Made by a program: the position numbers and the translations under genes
Notes under the pieces: model-generated
Databases searched by the model: none
The model's input: only the letters and a program-made list of their open reading frames with translations
What the model was told of the DNA's origin: nothing
Part shown: piece after piece, positions 9,191 through 17,216 of the stretch
Layout: every line of letters starts with the position of its first letter
Position numbering within the stretch: the stretch's first letter is position 1
From: Bacteroidales bacterium
GTDB lineage: Bacteria; Bacteroidota; Bacteroidia; Bacteroidales; ML635J-15
Direction: 5' to 3'
Length of the DNA: 37,839 nt
NCBI GenBank assembly: GCA_017617125.1
Contig: JAFZWY010000034.1
Span: 1-37,839, forward strand

Positions 9191-10477
9191 TTGGATCAAT
9201 CGACCATAATCGGAATTATCGTAGTGATATTCCTGCTCGTATGCTCCGGACTTGTTTCGGCAAGCGAGACTGGCTTTTTCGGACTTTCGGCCAGCGACAA
9301 GGAAAAAATCCGCAAGGCTAAGACCGCAAAGGGAAAACTTATCGCAAAACTGCTGTCGAACCCCGAAAAGCTGCTGGCAACAATACTTGTAGCCAACAAT
9401 TTCATCAACATTGCAATAGTGATAATCACGGCATTCCTATCGGATAGGATTTTTGCCCACATCGACAATACGGTGCTCGTAATTGTACTGCAAACCGTTG
9501 TCATTACATTCATAATCTTGCTGTTCGGCGAGATGATACCGAAAATTCTGGCGGCAAAATATCCGCTGTCGATTTCAAAGTTTATGGCATATCCGCTTTG
9601 GATACTCGAGCCACTATGCTTCCCTTTCAGCATAATCCTTATAAAATCGACCAATGCCGTAAAGAAACGCCTGCAGAAGAAGCACACTTCCGAAATCAGC
9701 ATCGAAGACCTGTCGCAGGCCATCGAACTCGCATCAGACGACCTTAAGGACGACCGCGAAATGCTTGAGGACATCGTCGCCTCGTCGTCGCTCGATGCCC
9801 GCGAAGTGATGACCTCGCGCGTGGATGTGTTTGCTATCGAGTACGAAGCAAAGTTCTCGAAGGTAATTGGCGACATCGTTGAATCTGGCTTTTCGCGTAT
9901 TCCCGTCTACGAGGACAACCTAGACAATATCAAGGGAATACTCTACATAAAGGATGTACTAGCCCATGTAGAGGAACACGACTTCGACTGGCACAAGCTT
10001 ATCCGTCCGCACTTCATCGTGCCCGAAACCAAGAAGATAAACGACCTACTTACCGATTTCCAGTCGAAGAAGATGCATATTGCAATAGTAATCGACGAGT
10101 ACGGAGGCGTGAGCGGAATTGTAACGCTTGAGGACATCTTGGAAGAATTTGTCGGTGAAATTCACGATGAGTTCGATACCGACGAGGACATGTTCAAGAA
10201 GATCGACGACCGTCACTACAAGTTCGATGCCAAGACCAGCATAGTGGATTTCTGCAAGATTGTTGATGTCGATTACGATTTGTTCCAGGAAATTAAGGGT
10301 GAATCGGAAACGCTGGCAGGTATGCTTCTCGAAATCAACCAGGAAATTCCCGCCAAGGACAAGACTATAAGCGTGAATGGCTTCGACTTTACCGTAACGG
10401 CATCCAACGAGCGTAGAATAAAGAAGATAAAAGTCAAATTGCCCGAACCTGTCAAAACCGAAACCGATGAAAAATAA
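9191..10477 (+). CDS. gldE: Gliding-motility-associated CNNM/CBS membrane protein GldE
   Basis: This is a 428-residue HlyC/CorC-type protein. The N-terminal CNNM domain (about 1-190) has several membrane segments, starting at residue 5, and the signature SASETGFFGLS. A CBS-domain pair follows (about 205-330, including VTLEDILEEFVGEIHDEFD). A CorC_HlyC C-terminal domain fills about 345-420. GldE is genetically linked to GldD in gliding and type IX secretion of Flavobacterium; other family members transport divalent cations. The start must be TTG at 9191: the frame is closed by TAA at 9176-9178 and the first ATG lies far inside the membrane domain. Its end overlaps gldD by 11 bases, indicating translational coupling. 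Confidence 0.88.
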   Translation: MDQSTIIGIIVVIFLLVCSGLVSASETGFFGLSASDKEKIRKAKTAKGKLIAKLLSNPEKLLATILVANNFINIAIVIITAFLSDRIFAHIDNTVLVIVLQTVVITFIILLFGEMIPKILAAKYPLSISKFMAYPLWILEPLCFPFSIILIKSTNAVKKRLQKKHTSEISIEDLSQAIELASDDLKDDREMLEDIVASSSLDAREVMTSRVDVFAIEYEAKFSKVIGDIVESGFSRIPVYEDNLDNIKGILYIKDVLAHVEEHDFDWHKLIRPHFIVPETKKINDLLTDFQSKKMHIAIVIDEYGGVSGIVTLEDILEEFVGEIHDEFDTDEDMFKKIDDRHYKFDAKTSIVDFCKIVDVDYDLFQEIKGESETLAGMLLEINQEIPAKDKTISVNGFDFTVTASNERRIKKIKVKLPEPVKTETDEK

Positions 10478-11042
10478 GATTGCTGTCATAATAACGACTA
10501 TGGTGGTACTGCTCGCCATACTGGGAGCTTGCGGTGGCAAGAATTATGCTCCGCGCCCCAAGGGATATTTCCGCATCGACTTTCCCGAGAAGGCCTACAA
10601 GCAATACAACGGTGAATGCCCTTTCAAGTTCGAGATTCCCGAATACTCGTTTCTGATAAAGGAGAAGGAGGACGATTGCTGGTTCGACATATATTTCCCA
10701 AAGTACAAGGCAACCGTGTATTTGACCTACCGCAACGTCAACAACGACCTCGACACTTTGCTCAACGACGCCCACGACTTTGCCTACAAGCACACCGTGA
10801 AGGCAGATGCCATCGAGGAAAATATTTTTGAGAAGGATTCGTCGCGCGTGTTTGGCTGCCTATATAACATCAAGGGTAATGTAGCTTCTCAGGTACAGTT
10901 CTACATGACTGACAGCACAACGCATTTCATGCGCGGGTCGTTGTATTTCGAGGCGCATCCCAACAAGGATTCGCTCGCACCGGTGGTCGATTTCATCCGC
11001 GACGACATAGAACATTTTATGGAGAGTTTTGAGTGGAAATGA
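10467..11042 (+). CDS. gldD: Gliding motility lipoprotein GldD
   Basis: This 191-residue lipoprotein has a signal sequence ending in a lipobox at ILGAC (Cys22), so it should be anchored in the envelope. The start of the mature protein, YAPRPKGYFRIDFPEKAY (about residues 27-44), is a strong GldD hallmark. In Flavobacterium, GldD is required for gliding and is linked to stability of the type IX secretion machinery. The ATG lies within the last codons of gldE. No other type IX secretion genes appear in the window, so only this conserved pair can be placed. Confidence 0.9.
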   Translation: MKNKIAVIITTMVVLLAILGACGGKNYAPRPKGYFRIDFPEKAYKQYNGECPFKFEIPEYSFLIKEKEDDCWFDIYFPKYKATVYLTYRNVNNDLDTLLNDAHDFAYKHTVKADAIEENIFEKDSSRVFGCLYNIKGNVASQVQFYMTDSTTHFMRGSLYFEAHPNKDSLAPVVDFIRDDIEHFMESFEWK

Positions 11043-11062
11043 TGTAGTTTCACGGCTTCGCC

Positions 11063-11087
11063 GTTTCTTGTTTCACGTTTCAAGGTT
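11063..11087. repeat. Dispersed GTTTC repeat, inverted copy of 170-194
   Basis: These 25 bases (GTTTCTTGTTTCACGTTTC, then AAGGTT) are the exact reverse complement of 170-194, about 10.9 kb away. A GGCTTCGCC mini-hairpin precedes them at 11054-11062. Both copies are intergenic. Confidence 0.65.
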
Positions 11088-11134
11088 TTAAATCGTCAAT
11101 CGTACTTCGTCAATCGTAAATTATTAATTGTCCA

Positions 11135-11758
11135 TTGTTAATTCAAAAACACATATTACCCGACCATTCCCTTCTTGCCTTCTGGAAAATGGAGGAGACC
11201 GAGGAACAGCTTCGCACCATGTGCGACCTGTGCGACGAAGACCTGAAGGTAATCGGCAACAACTCAGCCCACAAGCGCCACATCGAACTGCTGTCGGTAC
11301 GGGCATTGCTGAAGGCCGTCGGCATTAACCAGACAATACACTACAACGACAGCAAGCCATACCTCGACAACGGCTACATCTCGATAAGCCACTCTGCCGA
11401 CATTGCCGCAATAATCTATAATCCCGAACATCCCGTCGGCATCGACATCGAAAAAATATCGCCAAAGATACAACACATAGCCTCACGTGTATTCTCCGAC
11501 AAGGAACTTGCAGCAGCCAAAGGAGACCTTGAAAAACTGACCGTCATTTGGAACTGCAAGGAGTGCGTTGTCAAGCTTACCAACGACGATAGTATCAATT
11601 TCCGTGAAATGATAAATGTTGATATGCCGTCCGGTTTTTCGTTTCAGGATAATATCATTATCAATTGTACATTAAAAAAATCAGAGCACACTACGGTTTT
11701 CTCGCTTTCAGCAATGAAAATTGAAGGAAATACTGTTGCGTGGGGAAGGGGAAAATAA
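11135..11758 (+). CDS. 4'-phosphopantetheinyl transferase (Sfp type)
   Basis: This 207-residue enzyme moves phosphopantetheine from CoA to a serine of acyl or peptidyl carrier proteins. Visible motifs are KPYLDNGYISISHS (about 75-88), the Mg-binding GIDIEK (about 107-112) and WNCKECVVKL (about 147-156), matching the family pattern WxxKExxxK. The start is probably TTG at 11135, because the N-terminus through FWKMEETEEQL resembles Bacteroidota relatives. An ATG at 11189 would remove 18 residues. It follows gldD, an arrangement I recall as common in this phylum. The carrier-dependent pathway at the right of the window gives it a plausible extra client. Confidence 0.9.
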   Translation: MLIQKHILPDHSLLAFWKMEETEEQLRTMCDLCDEDLKVIGNNSAHKRHIELLSVRALLKAVGINQTIHYNDSKPYLDNGYISISHSADIAAIIYNPEHPVGIDIEKISPKIQHIASRVFSDKELAAAKGDLEKLTVIWNCKECVVKLTNDDSINFREMINVDMPSGFSFQDNIIINCTLKKSEHTTVFSLSAMKIEGNTVAWGRGK

Positions 11759-11764
11759 AAAGGT

Positions 11765-11819
11765 CGCCCCTCCGTTAAAGCCTTTAAGGTCTTTTATGCC
11801 ATTAAAGGCCGGTGGGGCG
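11765..11819. repeat. Hairpin region after the phosphopantetheinyl transferase gene
   Basis: CGCCCC (11765-11770) pairs with GGGGCG (11814-11819), and inside it GCCTTTAA (11780-11787) pairs with TTAAAGGC (11802-11809). The T-rich sequence just after (CTTTTT, 11825-11830) makes a terminator role possible. Confidence 0.5.
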
Positions 11820-11841
11820 CGAAACTTTTTATTCTTCCCTC

Positions 11842-11871
11842 TTGTCATTCCAAAAACATTTTATACTTTTG
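11842..11871 (+). promoter_or_regulatory. Promoter of the zinc-ribbon OmpA gene
   Basis: TTG at 11842-11844, a 19-base spacer and TACTTTTG at 11864-11871 match the Bacteroidota promoter closely. The ATG is 32 bases after the box. Confidence 0.7.
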
Positions 11872-11902
11872 CTAAAAATTATATCTCTAAATTAGAAATT
11901 TT

Positions 11903-13477
11903 ATGAAAAGATTGATAGTATTAGCATTGGCAACATTGTTTTTGTCATTTGCAGCAAATGCTCAGATCGGCAACCTGATTAGAAACAAGCTCAACCAGAA
12001 GGTTGAAGAAGGTGTAAACAATGCCATCGACAAGGCAGTTGATAATGCCGTTGACAAGACTTTCGAGAATACGCAGAAAGCCATTGAAAAGGAAAAGAAC
12101 GACAACTCCAAAACTGTTCACGACGATGCACACGACAATGGCGGCTGGACTTGTCCTGCATGTGGAGCAAAAGGAAACACTGGCAACTTCTGCAAGGAAT
12201 GTGCAGCCAAGAAGCCAGGTGCTTCTTCGGCAACAGAAACCAACACTGCATCGGAAAGCGGTTGGACTTGCCCTGCTTGCGGACATACTGGCAACCAAGG
12301 TAAATTCTGCAACGAGTGTGGAGCAAAGAAACCGGAAGCAACTGCAGCCGATGATTCATGGACTTGCCCACAGTGCGGACACAAGGGCAACAAGGGTAAA
12401 TTCTGCGACGAATGCGGCGCAAAACGCGACGGAACAAAGCAGAACGAACGCGCTCAGTCAGAATGGAACAAATTCGACTTTGTACCTGGCGATGAAGTTA
12501 TCTTCTATGACCAACTTGAAGGCGAGCAACTAGGTGAGTTCCCAAGCAAATGGGAACTCATCGACGGCGAGTGTGAAATCCAGCGGTCGAATGGAGAAAA
12601 TGTCATCGCACTTATGCCGCATTGCAATATCATGCCGCTTATGAAAACGACATGGAACTACCTGCCCGAGGTTTATACTGTAGAGTTTGACTACTACGAC
12701 TTTGTTGAGAACGAAGGGGAGGATTTCGGTGACTTACACCTCAGTTTCTATGCCAATCCCGAAGGTAAAAACGATCGTGGTGGCTGGTTGTGGGGGTTCA
12801 CCTTCGATAACTTCGTAGAAAATTACACGCTGAAAGATCAGAATTTCTACAAGGATTTCCACACAACTGTTTGGGCAACCACCACCGACAAGGGAGTTGA
12901 CAACACCAATCGCATTGAGCGCGTGGAACCGAACAAATGGCACCACATATCGGTTTCGGTCAACAAGCGCGCCATCAAAGTTTATTTTGACCAGACCCGT
13001 GTGTTCAACCTACCCAACTACAAAAACCCGAACGGCGGTCACATCGAATTCACGTATGACTTCTGCAGAACACCGGCTTATATCCGCAATGTTCGCATCG
13101 CCAAAGGCGCTGTGCCTCTCTACGACCGGATGATGACCGATGGCAAGTTCATTACCTACGGCATTACCTTCGATGTTGGCAAGTCGGTAATTAAGCCGGA
13201 ATCAATGGGCGAAATCAACCGCATCGTGCAACTTATGAATGACAATCCGGAACTCAAGTTTGAAGTTCAGGGTCACACCGACAATACCGGCAATGCAGCA
13301 TCCAACCAGACACTCAGCGAAGCCCGCGCAAAGGCAATCGTTGACAAGTTGGTCGAAATGGGAATCTCTGCCGACAGGCTTACATCGGTTGGTAAGGGAC
13401 AGACTTCGCCAATCGCCGACAACAGCACCGAAGAAGGCAAAGCCAAGAACAGAAGAGTTGAATTCGTAAAGAAGTAA
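11903..13477 (+). CDS. Exported OmpA-family protein with three zinc ribbons
   Basis: This 524-residue protein starts with a signal peptide (1-20, ends AANAQ). Next comes a polar helical segment with repeating ID-KAVDNAVDK units (about 27-65). Three near-identical cysteine modules follow, with ligands C84/C87/C97/C100, C123/C126/C136/C139 and C155/C158/C168/C171, each of the form WTCPxCGxxGNxGxFC. Residues about 185-405 look like a beta-sandwich resembling a laminin-G/concanavalin-like fold (inferred). The C-terminal OmpA domain (about 418-524) has GHTDNTG at 457-463 and the ending NRRVEFVKK; such domains bind peptidoglycan. Zinc ribbons are usually cytoplasmic, so their position after a signal peptide is unusual. 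It is first in a set of three small exported-protein genes. Confidence 0.85.
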   Translation: MKRLIVLALATLFLSFAANAQIGNLIRNKLNQKVEEGVNNAIDKAVDNAVDKTFENTQKAIEKEKNDNSKTVHDDAHDNGGWTCPACGAKGNTGNFCKECAAKKPGASSATETNTASESGWTCPACGHTGNQGKFCNECGAKKPEATAADDSWTCPQCGHKGNKGKFCDECGAKRDGTKQNERAQSEWNKFDFVPGDEVIFYDQLEGEQLGEFPSKWELIDGECEIQRSNGENVIALMPHCNIMPLMKTTWNYLPEVYTVEFDYYDFVENEGEDFGDLHLSFYANPEGKNDRGGWLWGFTFDNFVENYTLKDQNFYKDFHTTVWATTTDKGVDNTNRIERVEPNKWHHISVSVNKRAIKVYFDQTRVFNLPNYKNPNGGHIEFTYDFCRTPAYIRNVRIAKGAVPLYDRMMTDGKFITYGITFDVGKSVIKPESMGEINRIVQLMNDNPELKFEVQGHTDNTGNAASNQTLSEARAKAIVDKLVEMGISADRLTSVGKGQTSPIADNSTEEGKAKNRRVEFVKK

Positions 13478-13486
13478 ATGGCTGAC

Positions 13487-13540
13487 AGTCTAACAGTCCA
13501 ACGGGCTGACAGCCTGTTAGACTGCAAGCCTGTTAGACAG
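13487..13540. repeat. Hairpin repeat between OmpA-like and lipoprotein genes
   Basis: AGTCTAACAG (13487-13496) and CTGTTAGACT (13514-13523) form a perfect 10-bp stem. CTGTTAGACAG follows. The segment 13514-13533 matches 8496-8515 at 19 of 20 positions, so this is one member of a dispersed intergenic family. Confidence 0.55.
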
Positions 13541-13567
13541 ACAACATGTAAACAAACATTTAATAAT

Positions 13568-14002
13568 ATGAAAAGGACATTTTTAGCATTTATGTGCATT
13601 GCAAGTCTAGCTTTAATGACTGCTTGCGGAAACAACAAGGAACAAAGCACAGACAAAACCAGCGAATCCGCTACCGAATCCGTAGAACAAGCAAAAAGTT
13701 CTGCTCCAGAATCTGTTACTAGGACAAAATGGTTTTATGAATCAGAAAACAGTACATATCGTTTGACTATCAGCGTCGAGGATAATGCAAATCTTTTCTT
13801 CACGAAGTATGACGATGATGGCAATCTGCTGGATAGCGGCAATCTGTTTGGTGATGTCACATATAATAACGGCGAAGGCAGTATTCCTCTTGGCGAAAAT
13901 GGAAATGTTGTTGACAAGGCTACATTTACTGTCAGCGACAAGGAGATGAAGTTTACTTTTAAGGGTGAGACTGTAACAATGAAGCAAAAATCAATAGATT
14001 AA
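13568..14002 (+). CDS. Small lipoprotein of unknown function
   Basis: This is a 144-residue lipoprotein with the lipobox LMTAC at Cys21, followed by a Ser/Thr/Glu-rich linker (about 22-50). The C-terminal part (about 55-144) is rich in polar and aromatic residues consistent with a small beta-barrel (KWFYESENSTYRLTISV). I do not recognise a named family. The ATG at 13568 is chosen because it begins the signal peptide. An upstream in-frame ATG at 13478 would translate a repeat hairpin and bury the signal. The next gene begins about 20 bases after the stop, suggesting co-transcription with it. Confidence 0.75.
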   Translation: MKRTFLAFMCIASLALMTACGNNKEQSTDKTSESATESVEQAKSSAPESVTRTKWFYESENSTYRLTISVEDNANLFFTKYDDDGNLLDSGNLFGDVTYNNGEGSIPLGENGNVVDKATFTVSDKEMKFTFKGETVTMKQKSID

Positions 14003-14022
14003 CACAATACGTTCAGATGATT

Positions 14023-14679
14023 ATGAAAAAAAATGTTTTAATACAGATTCTTGTTTTATTGGCATTAGTATTTGCCAATGCAGGTTTTGCACAGACATAC
14101 ATGCCAGAGAAGGTCGGCACGAAAATTACCTACGTTGATAAGGACGCAAAGGGCAAGATTATTCAGGCCTTCAGATACGAAATAACAGATGTTCAGAAGG
14201 ACGAAGGCAAGACCACAATCCTATTCGACATTGTTTGGCTGAAGGATAACTTCAAGGAGACTGGCGAAGTATATAAGGGCAGAGTTTGGAGCGCCGACGG
14301 ATATTTCCACACCGACGTTCGCTACGCTCTCGGTTCGCTGGCATCAATGGTAAACGTTGATTCAATAAAAGGTCACACAATTATCCTTCCCGAACACCCC
14401 AGCAATGGCGAAAAACTTGACGACTGCCACATAACAGGTTCTGGCATAAGCATTACCAACACCAATATTGCCGTTACAACCGGACAAAGCGTAACAACCG
14501 ATGCTGGTACATTCGACTGCATACGTGTAGATTCGGAAGACAGTGCGCAGATTATCTTCGTAAAGGTAAACGTAAGTTCGAAGCAGTGGTGGAAACTCGG
14601 TGTAGGCGCAGTTAAGTACGAATCGTACAACAAGAAAGGTAAGTTGACTCTGAATAGGGAACTGTACTCTATCGAGTAG
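14023..14679 (+). CDS. Secreted DUF3108/TapB-like protein
   Basis: This 218-residue protein has a signal peptide (MKKNVLIQILVLLALVFANAGFAQ when counted from 14023; an in-frame ATG two codons earlier at 14017 is equally possible). The mature part begins YMPEKVGTKITY and runs through alternating strands, with TFDCIRVDSED near residue 165. This resembles the DUF3108/TapB-like beta-rich exported proteins of Bacteroidota, whose function is not established. No active-site motif is visible. It probably shares a transcript with the lipoprotein gene before it. Confidence 0.7.
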   Translation: MKKNVLIQILVLLALVFANAGFAQTYMPEKVGTKITYVDKDAKGKIIQAFRYEITDVQKDEGKTTILFDIVWLKDNFKETGEVYKGRVWSADGYFHTDVRYALGSLASMVNVDSIKGHTIILPEHPSNGEKLDDCHITGSGISITNTNIAVTTGQSVTTDAGTFDCIRVDSEDSAQIIFVKVNVSSKQWWKLGVGAVKYESYNKKGKLTLNRELYSIE

Positions 14680-14724
14680 TTAAAAGTTAAAAGAAATTAG
14701 ATTAAAGTTGAGAATCAATTGTAG

Positions 14725-14744
14725 TTGCGCAATGCTTTGCGCAA
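14725..14744. repeat. Perfect TTGCGCAA hairpin
   Basis: TTGCGCAA (14725-14732), loop TGCT, TTGCGCAA (14737-14744). Without a T-run it resembles a REP-like element more than a terminator. A GGCGAAGCC unit follows at 14755-14763, as in the other dispersed repeats of the window. Confidence 0.5.
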
Positions 14745-14779
14745 AAAGTTGAACGGCGAAGCCAGAAACAAAAAAAATA

Positions 14780-14810
14780 TTGCATCATAACAGAATATTC
14801 ATTTTATTTG
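14780..14810 (+). promoter_or_regulatory. Candidate promoter of the DUF4870 gene
   Basis: TTG (14780-14782), 20 bases, then TTTATTTG (14803-14810), a one-base departure from TAnnTTTG. Confidence 0.4.
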
Positions 14811-14839
14811 CAAAAAATAATTTATTCATAATTTAAGTA

Positions 14840-14845
14840 AAGGAG
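14840..14845 (+). promoter_or_regulatory. Strong Shine-Dalgarno site
   Basis: AAGGAG lies 8 bases before the ATG at 14854. This is a near-perfect ribosome binding site, which stands out because almost no other gene here has one. It fixes the start of the DUF4870 gene. Confidence 0.65.
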
Positions 14846-14853
14846 ATAAACTC

Positions 14854-15255
14854 ATGGCAGAAGAACTCGAAAACAAGCCTGCAGAAAACAATGCAGCACA
14901 GACAGAGGTTACACCAGAAGATGTACAGAACAATAAGGTATTTGCAATCCTTGCATACATTGGAATTTTAGTATTGGTTCCAATATTCGCAGCAAAGGAA
15001 TCTAAATTTGCTCGTTTCCACGCAAATCAGGGTCTTGGACTTTTCATTTGTGAAGTTGCATGGAGCATCATTAGCTATATCGTAAGCATGTTGTTGGTTC
15101 GTACATGGTCGTTTGGTTTGTTGACAATGTGGAGCCTTATCAGCTGGTTGGTATGCATCGGATTCCTCGTATTTGCAATCATCGGTATTGTAAATGCAGC
15201 TCAGGGAAGCACAAAGCCAATGCCAATTTTCGGCAAATTCAAAATTTTGAAGTAA
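14854..15255 (+). CDS. DUF4870 family small membrane protein
   Basis: This 133-residue protein has a polar, acidic N-terminal 28 residues followed by a DUF4870-like domain. A first hydrophobic segment (VFAILAYIGILVLVPIF, about 29-45) is followed by the conserved KFARFHANQGLGLFICEV, then two further membrane segments. The family is widespread and of unknown role. It is preceded by an unusually strong ribosome binding site and followed by a strong terminator, so it appears to be a well-expressed single-gene unit. Confidence 0.85.
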   Translation: MAEELENKPAENNAAQTEVTPEDVQNNKVFAILAYIGILVLVPIFAAKESKFARFHANQGLGLFICEVAWSIISYIVSMLLVRTWSFGLLTMWSLISWLVCIGFLVFAIIGIVNAAQGSTKPMPIFGKFKILK

Positions 15256-15278
15256 GCACACTTAATTAAAAACTATCG

Positions 15279-15312
15279 CGGTTCTTCATCATTATGGAGA
15301 ACCGTTTTTTTT
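15279..15312 (+). terminator. Rho-independent terminator
   Basis: CGGTTCT (15279-15285) pairs with AGAACCG (15298-15304), followed by eight T (15305-15312). It ends the DUF4870 unit. Confidence 0.85.
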
Positions 15313-15356
15313 ATAAAAATTTCTCAGCAAACGATTCTCAAGTCAGTTTATTTTTT

Positions 15357-15364
15357 TAGATTTG
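15357..15364 (+). promoter_or_regulatory. -7 promoter element of pruA
   Basis: TAGATTTG fits TAnnTTTG and lies 35 bases before the ATG. No -33 TTTG is apparent. Confidence 0.5.
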
Positions 15365-15399
15365 CAGAACGAAAAAAAATAACTTAAACAAAAAATATT

Positions 15400-17037
15400 A
15401 TGAATAACGCATTATTCTCATTCAGAGAGCCGAAAAACGAACCGGGATTCTCATACGCACCCGGAACTCCAGAAAGAAAATTATTGAAAGAAGAACTCGA
15501 ACGTCAGTTCAACCAGTGCATCGAAATTCCTTGCATCATCGGTGGTAAGGAAGTTAAGACTGGTGACATGGGCAAGGTTGTTATGCCTACAAACCACAAG
15601 CATGTATTGGCAAAATACCACAAGGTTGGCAAGAAGGAAGTACAGATGGCTATCGATGCTGCATTGGCAGCTAAGAAGCAGTGGGAAGACACCCCATGGA
15701 TCGAACGCGCTTCCATCATGATGCGTATCGGTGAACTTCTTTCGAAGAAATACAGATATGTAATCAACGCAGCTACAATGCTCGGACAGGGCAAGAACCC
15801 AATGCAGGCCGAAATCGACAGCGCACAGGAAACTATCGACTTCCTCCGCTTCAACTCATATTTTGCATCGAAGATTTACGCTCAGCAGCCAATCTCCGAC
15901 AATTCGGTACTCAACCGCAACGAATACCGCGCAATGGAAGGATTTGTTTATGCAATCACTCCTTTCAACTTCACATCAATCGCTTGCAACCTCAACATTT
16001 CGCCAGTATTGATGGGTAATGTTACTATTTGGAAGCCTGCAACTACTGCTATCCTTTCCAACTACTACCTGATGAAGATTTTCCAGGAAGCAGGTTTGCC
16101 CGACGGTGTTATCAACTTCCTCCCAGGCAAGGGTTCGGTTATCAGCAGCGTAGCATTCACTTCGCCACACCTTGCAGGTATCCACTTCACCGGTAGCACA
16201 TCTACTTTCAAGGCATTCTGGAAGCAGATTGGCGACAATATCGACAAGTACAACACTTATCCAAAGATTGTCGGCGAAACTGGCGGTAAGGACTTCATTT
16301 TCGCTCACAAGTCGGCTGACCCACGCGAACTCGCAGTTGCAATCGTACGCGGTGCTTTCGAATTCCAGGGACAGAAGTGCTCGGCAGCTTCACGCGCATA
16401 CATTCCAAAGTCGTTGTGGAACGAAACTTTGAAGAACGTAAAGGAAATGATGAAGACTGTAAAGGTTGGCGATGTATTCGATTTCACAAACTTCGTAAAC
16501 GCAGTTATCGACGAAGAATCGTTCGACAAGATTGCTGGTTACATCGACAGAGCTAAGAAGTCGCGCAAGGCTAAAATCGCTCTCGGTGGAACATACGACA
16601 AGAAGGTAGGTTACTTCATCGACCCGACCATCATCGTTACAACTGACCCGCACTATGAGGCAATTCAGGAAGAAATGTTCGGTCCGGTTATCACCGTTTT
16701 CGTTTACGACGACGACAAGTACACCGAAACTCTCCACCTCTGCGACGAAACCTCGCCATACGCACTTACAGGTTCAATCTTTGCAAAGTGCCGTTATGCA
16801 ATAATCGAAGCAGAAAACGTACTTCGCCATGCAGCTGGTAACTTCTACATCAACGACAAGCCGACAGGCGCAGTTGTTGGCAACCAGCCATTCGGCGGTG
16901 CAAGAGCATCGGGTACAAACGACAAGGCAGGTAGCGAACTCAACCTCTACAGGTGGATTAGCACCCGCTCGATAAAGGAAACTTTCTGCCCTCCGACAGA
17001 ATACGGTTACCCGTTCCTCGGTAAAGACAAGAAATAA
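15400..17037 (+). CDS. pruA: L-glutamate gamma-semialdehyde (pyrroline-5-carboxylate) dehydrogenase
   Basis: This 545-residue cytoplasmic aldehyde dehydrogenase should oxidise L-glutamate gamma-semialdehyde to glutamate with NAD, the last step of proline breakdown. The family fold is complete. The NAD-binding FTGST is at 263-267, the catalytic general base Glu293 lies in VGETGGKDF, and the catalytic Cys327 lies in EFQGQKCSAASR. The ending FGGARASGTNDKAG is typical of the P5CDH branch that stands alone rather than being fused to proline dehydrogenase. No proline dehydrogenase gene is nearby. It has its own promoter box and terminator, so it is monocistronic. Confidence 0.95.
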   Translation: MNNALFSFREPKNEPGFSYAPGTPERKLLKEELERQFNQCIEIPCIIGGKEVKTGDMGKVVMPTNHKHVLAKYHKVGKKEVQMAIDAALAAKKQWEDTPWIERASIMMRIGELLSKKYRYVINAATMLGQGKNPMQAEIDSAQETIDFLRFNSYFASKIYAQQPISDNSVLNRNEYRAMEGFVYAITPFNFTSIACNLNISPVLMGNVTIWKPATTAILSNYYLMKIFQEAGLPDGVINFLPGKGSVISSVAFTSPHLAGIHFTGSTSTFKAFWKQIGDNIDKYNTYPKIVGETGGKDFIFAHKSADPRELAVAIVRGAFEFQGQKCSAASRAYIPKSLWNETLKNVKEMMKTVKVGDVFDFTNFVNAVIDEESFDKIAGYIDRAKKSRKAKIALGGTYDKKVGYFIDPTIIVTTDPHYEAIQEEMFGPVITVFVYDDDKYTETLHLCDETSPYALTGSIFAKCRYAIIEAENVLRHAAGNFYINDKPTGAVVGNQPFGGARASGTNDKAGSELNLYRWISTRSIKETFCPPTEYGYPFLGKDKK

Positions 17038-17057
17038 AAAATAATTATTTGAATTTA

Positions 17058-17089
17058 GGGCGGAGACTTAAATCTCCGCCCTTTTTTTT
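17058..17089 (+). terminator. Rho-independent terminator of pruA
   Basis: GGGCGGAGA (17058-17066) pairs perfectly with TCTCCGCCC (17073-17081), followed by eight T (17082-17089). Confidence 0.92.
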
Positions 17090-17155
17090 GCTATTTATTT
17101 GCCAATCATATATCCTACCTCATATTGTCCTCTCGGGACTTTTTCTGCGCTTATC

Positions 17156-17185
17156 TTTGGATTATTAAATTATTTGCTACCTTTG
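17156..17185 (+). promoter_or_regulatory. Promoter of the triple-repeat exported protein
   Basis: TTTG (17156-17159), 18 bases, TACCTTTG (17178-17185), a near-perfect Bacteroidota promoter 31 bases before the ATG. Confidence 0.75.
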
Positions 17186-17216
17186 CAGTCGATAATAATT
17201 CTAAAAACGAAGAAAC

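Noticed and set aside
13478..13567. Longer start for the small lipoprotein
   Set aside because: The extra 30 residues would be translated from a hairpin repeat and would hide the lipoprotein signal peptide.
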